Shown here: positions 63,401-64,000 of the stretch, in pieces
How the letters are laid out: each line of letters opens with the position of its first letter
Position numbering within the stretch: the first letter of the stretch is position 1
Source of the DNA: AP-15 sp963833745
GTDB taxonomy: Bacteria > Pseudomonadota > Alphaproteobacteria > ATCC43930 > CGMCC-115725
Assembly: GCA_963833745.1 (NCBI GenBank)
Contig: CAWHZD010000003.1
Location: forward strand, 62,001 to 126,000
Reading direction: 5' to 3'
Length of the DNA: 64,000 bases
Program-made: the position numbers and the translations under genes
The notes under the pieces: generated by a model
The model's input: only the letters and a program-made list of their open reading frames with translations
Database searches by the model: none
What the model was told of the DNA's origin: nothing

Positions 63401-64000
63401 TTGATCCAGCTTGTATTATTGCCGTTCCAGTCGGTCAGGCTGTTGCGGTAGCCGTTCGCGTCATAGCTGATGGTTTCAGTCGCGGACGCCACGGGGGAAT
63501 TCGCGGCGCGGTCGATCTCGGTGACCTTCGGCACGCCCTGCATGGTCGTGAATTTGTAGGTTTCGACAATGCCAAGCGGGCCTTTCACGATGCGGTTGCC
63601 GGTGGTGTCGTCGTAGGAAACGGAGGTGTAATTCACCGCGCCGGAAAGCTCGCTCAAGATGCTCCGGCCTTTGCTGTCATAACCCCATGTTGCATAGCGG
63701 TTGCCGTTCTCGTCGGTGATTCCGGTCAGGGCGAAGGGATAGCTGGTGTTCTCGTACAGGTAGGTTTGATGCGTGGCGGGGCTGGTGTTGTAAGAAACGG
63801 TGGTGAGCTGGTGCGCGCTGCTGAACGCCACATAGCCATAGCTCAAGGTGAGACTGTCCGGCGTCGTCACACTGGAGAGCAGGCCGGACGAATAGCTGAA
63901 ACCAAGCTGCCTGCCGTAGGAGTCCGACACATAAGAAATCTGGCTGCTCGAATAGCCAATGGCCTGCAAATAGCCGCCACGCTTTTTAATGGATGTGAGG
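60415..64000 (-). CDS. RHS-repeat protein, N-terminus beyond window
   Basis: The frame is open through the right edge, so at least 1195 residues are seen and the start is missing. It has dozens of YD-type repeats (TYDSxGN, YDALGR, YDGFGDA) that form the RHS shell. The C-terminal core runs TGYYHNGARDRAPASALIPG then YVESDPIGI, which differs from the usual RxYDPxxGRFxxxDPIGL. After it comes a Gly/Ala-rich hydrophobic tail of about 200 residues (GAGIGGFAGYRAPATSTLN, GAAAGGVAAMVSP) with no recognised toxin domain. RHS shells usually enclose a C-terminal toxin. No immunity gene is apparent. Confidence 0.9.
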   Translation of the reverse strand, partial: LTSIKKRGGYLQAIGYSSSQISYVSDSYGRQLGFSYSSGLLSSVTTPDSLTLSYGYVAFSSAHQLTTVSYNTSPATHQTYLYENTSYPFALTGITDENGNRYATWGYDSKGRSILSELSGAVNYTSVSYDDTTGNRIVKGPLGIVETYKFTTMQGVPKVTEIDRAANSPVASATETISYDANGYRNSLTDWNGNNTSWINNSHGQPTQISFASATTNAQVSNLTYDFWWPHLPHTIATNGLNANFTYDSSGNNLTEKLTDETSQSLPYSTNGQTRTWTYTYNRTGEVLTAQLPRTDVTAKTTYAYAGGTTGGTLVKITDALSHATNIKTATGGGYPKKITDQNGILTTIAYSPRLWPTSSVLNTSAGNLTTSLAYDSAGNLTKRTLPDSSYLAYAYDAAHRPTSITNALSESQGITYDSAGDVTQTLWKNASSVTKRQHTATYDALGRTVTDVGGMSQSTAFTHDSNGNVLTITDPISHVTTQTFDQLNRLSTTKDPENALSSIKYDSHSRPLTVTDPRGRQTTFVYDGFGDAIQQNSPDTLKTITYYDGDSNLTGRNQSGLNFSSATYDALDRQLTRTYTGDSTLNVSLTYDQTGHGDGIGRLTSATDQPGSLSRSYDERGDIITDARTIAGRLYSTAYTYESAGRLSGITYASAGWKVAYTRDSAGQITAVTDTQPSHGATNLATSVTHMPFGPLASMTWGNGVTDARTFDLDYRMTGVKDAGTSNIQYLSYSYNAANNVTGITDNVTAGDDQTLTYDRDDRLKSAIGAYGTVSSITYDSNSNRLAYGTTSYVIPGLSNRMSKSGTSAISYISTGNMSAIGSAALTYYKSNQLATAKPSTNTSTYYYDAFGQRLKIKTTGTEFSTDIYDLTGDMLEETNAGVETDYAYLDGMPLSAIQTAAATISALHTDNLATVQRATNAAKTIVWTGNYDPNGAVTPTTTITMNQRQLGVYADSTGYYHNGARDRAPASALIPGYVESDPIGIVPWIMFQVGTPNTYPWLQYNPYKNTDRYGLAPNLFQFVIGAGIGGFAGYRAPATSTLNRVIDTGIGAAAGGVAAMVSPRLSGAAAEAAGPVAGFFTAEAVGGASAVTGGLSINYVNGYPLGYDLDYALAIGLGAPLLSGESLLIGSGYLGESSIGAANALALNTAVFGSIGILADPLINPPETSGLAGPPAPYGGGILINSSGFSFE

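Overview
The window is high-GC alphaproteobacterial chromosome. Dense short operons with ATGA stop/start overlaps, GTG and TTG starts, a PmtA-type phospholipid methyltransferase, BluB, a glnE-bcp-DUF455 block and a DUF971-Trm112-Lon domain-CnoX block all fit Rhodospirillales or Hyphomicrobiales-like bacteria. The species cannot be named from the sequence. At least nine otherwise well conserved genes or loci are split by single-base frame changes, including glnE, a Liv-type binding protein, a CBS-BON protein, a GST and a cyclase. This looks more like residual indel errors in an assembly than mass pseudogenisation, so broken genes are described as frameshifted.

Layout. 1-12.9 kb: housekeeping and mixed genes (mutS, surE, an adenylate cyclase-like protein with DUF29, an aspartic protease, RidA) plus a low-GC membrane/pentapeptide protein. 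13-15 kb: a scarred region with IS-like short repeats, an SDR gene, and the stub of its divergent XRE regulator fused to a decayed enoyl-CoA hydratase. 15-30 kb: metabolic genes: pmtA, a double cold-shock protein, an SDR/FAH pair resembling the non-phosphorylative deoxy-sugar acid pathway, a Tat-like vanadium haloperoxidase next to an integrase relic, ilvD, a secreted phosphoesterase/cupredoxin operon, a Nu-class GST, an HpcH aldolase, a CurA-like reductase and an orphan CoxL-like subunit. 29.6-34.6 kb: a complete five-gene branched-chain amino acid type ABC importer.

34.7-36.5 kb is the most unusual ordinary-chromosome locus. A strong promoter with an SOS-box-like element drives a proposed peptidoglycan hydrolase with a low-complexity linker. 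It overlaps by 8 bp a secreted six-cysteine protein and is followed by an orphan, partly duplicated piece of the hydrolase. 36.5-55.6 kb returns to metabolism and housekeeping: GSTs, a CoA-transferase, CBS-BON, a luciferase-like oxidoreductase, a haloacid dehalogenase, DUF72, bluB, tRNA-Glu, rhodanese, glnE, bcp, DUF455, a cyclic-nucleotide type K+ channel, a FlaA1/WbpM-type dehydratase and a redox/quality-control block.

From tRNA-Gly at 55.74 kb to the right edge is an integrated element: a tyrosine integrase whose reading frame runs into the tRNA, an excisionase-like HTH protein, small secreted proteins, a second recombinase lacking its first arginine, a type IV pilin-like protein and a giant RHS-repeat protein whose N-terminus lies beyond the window.
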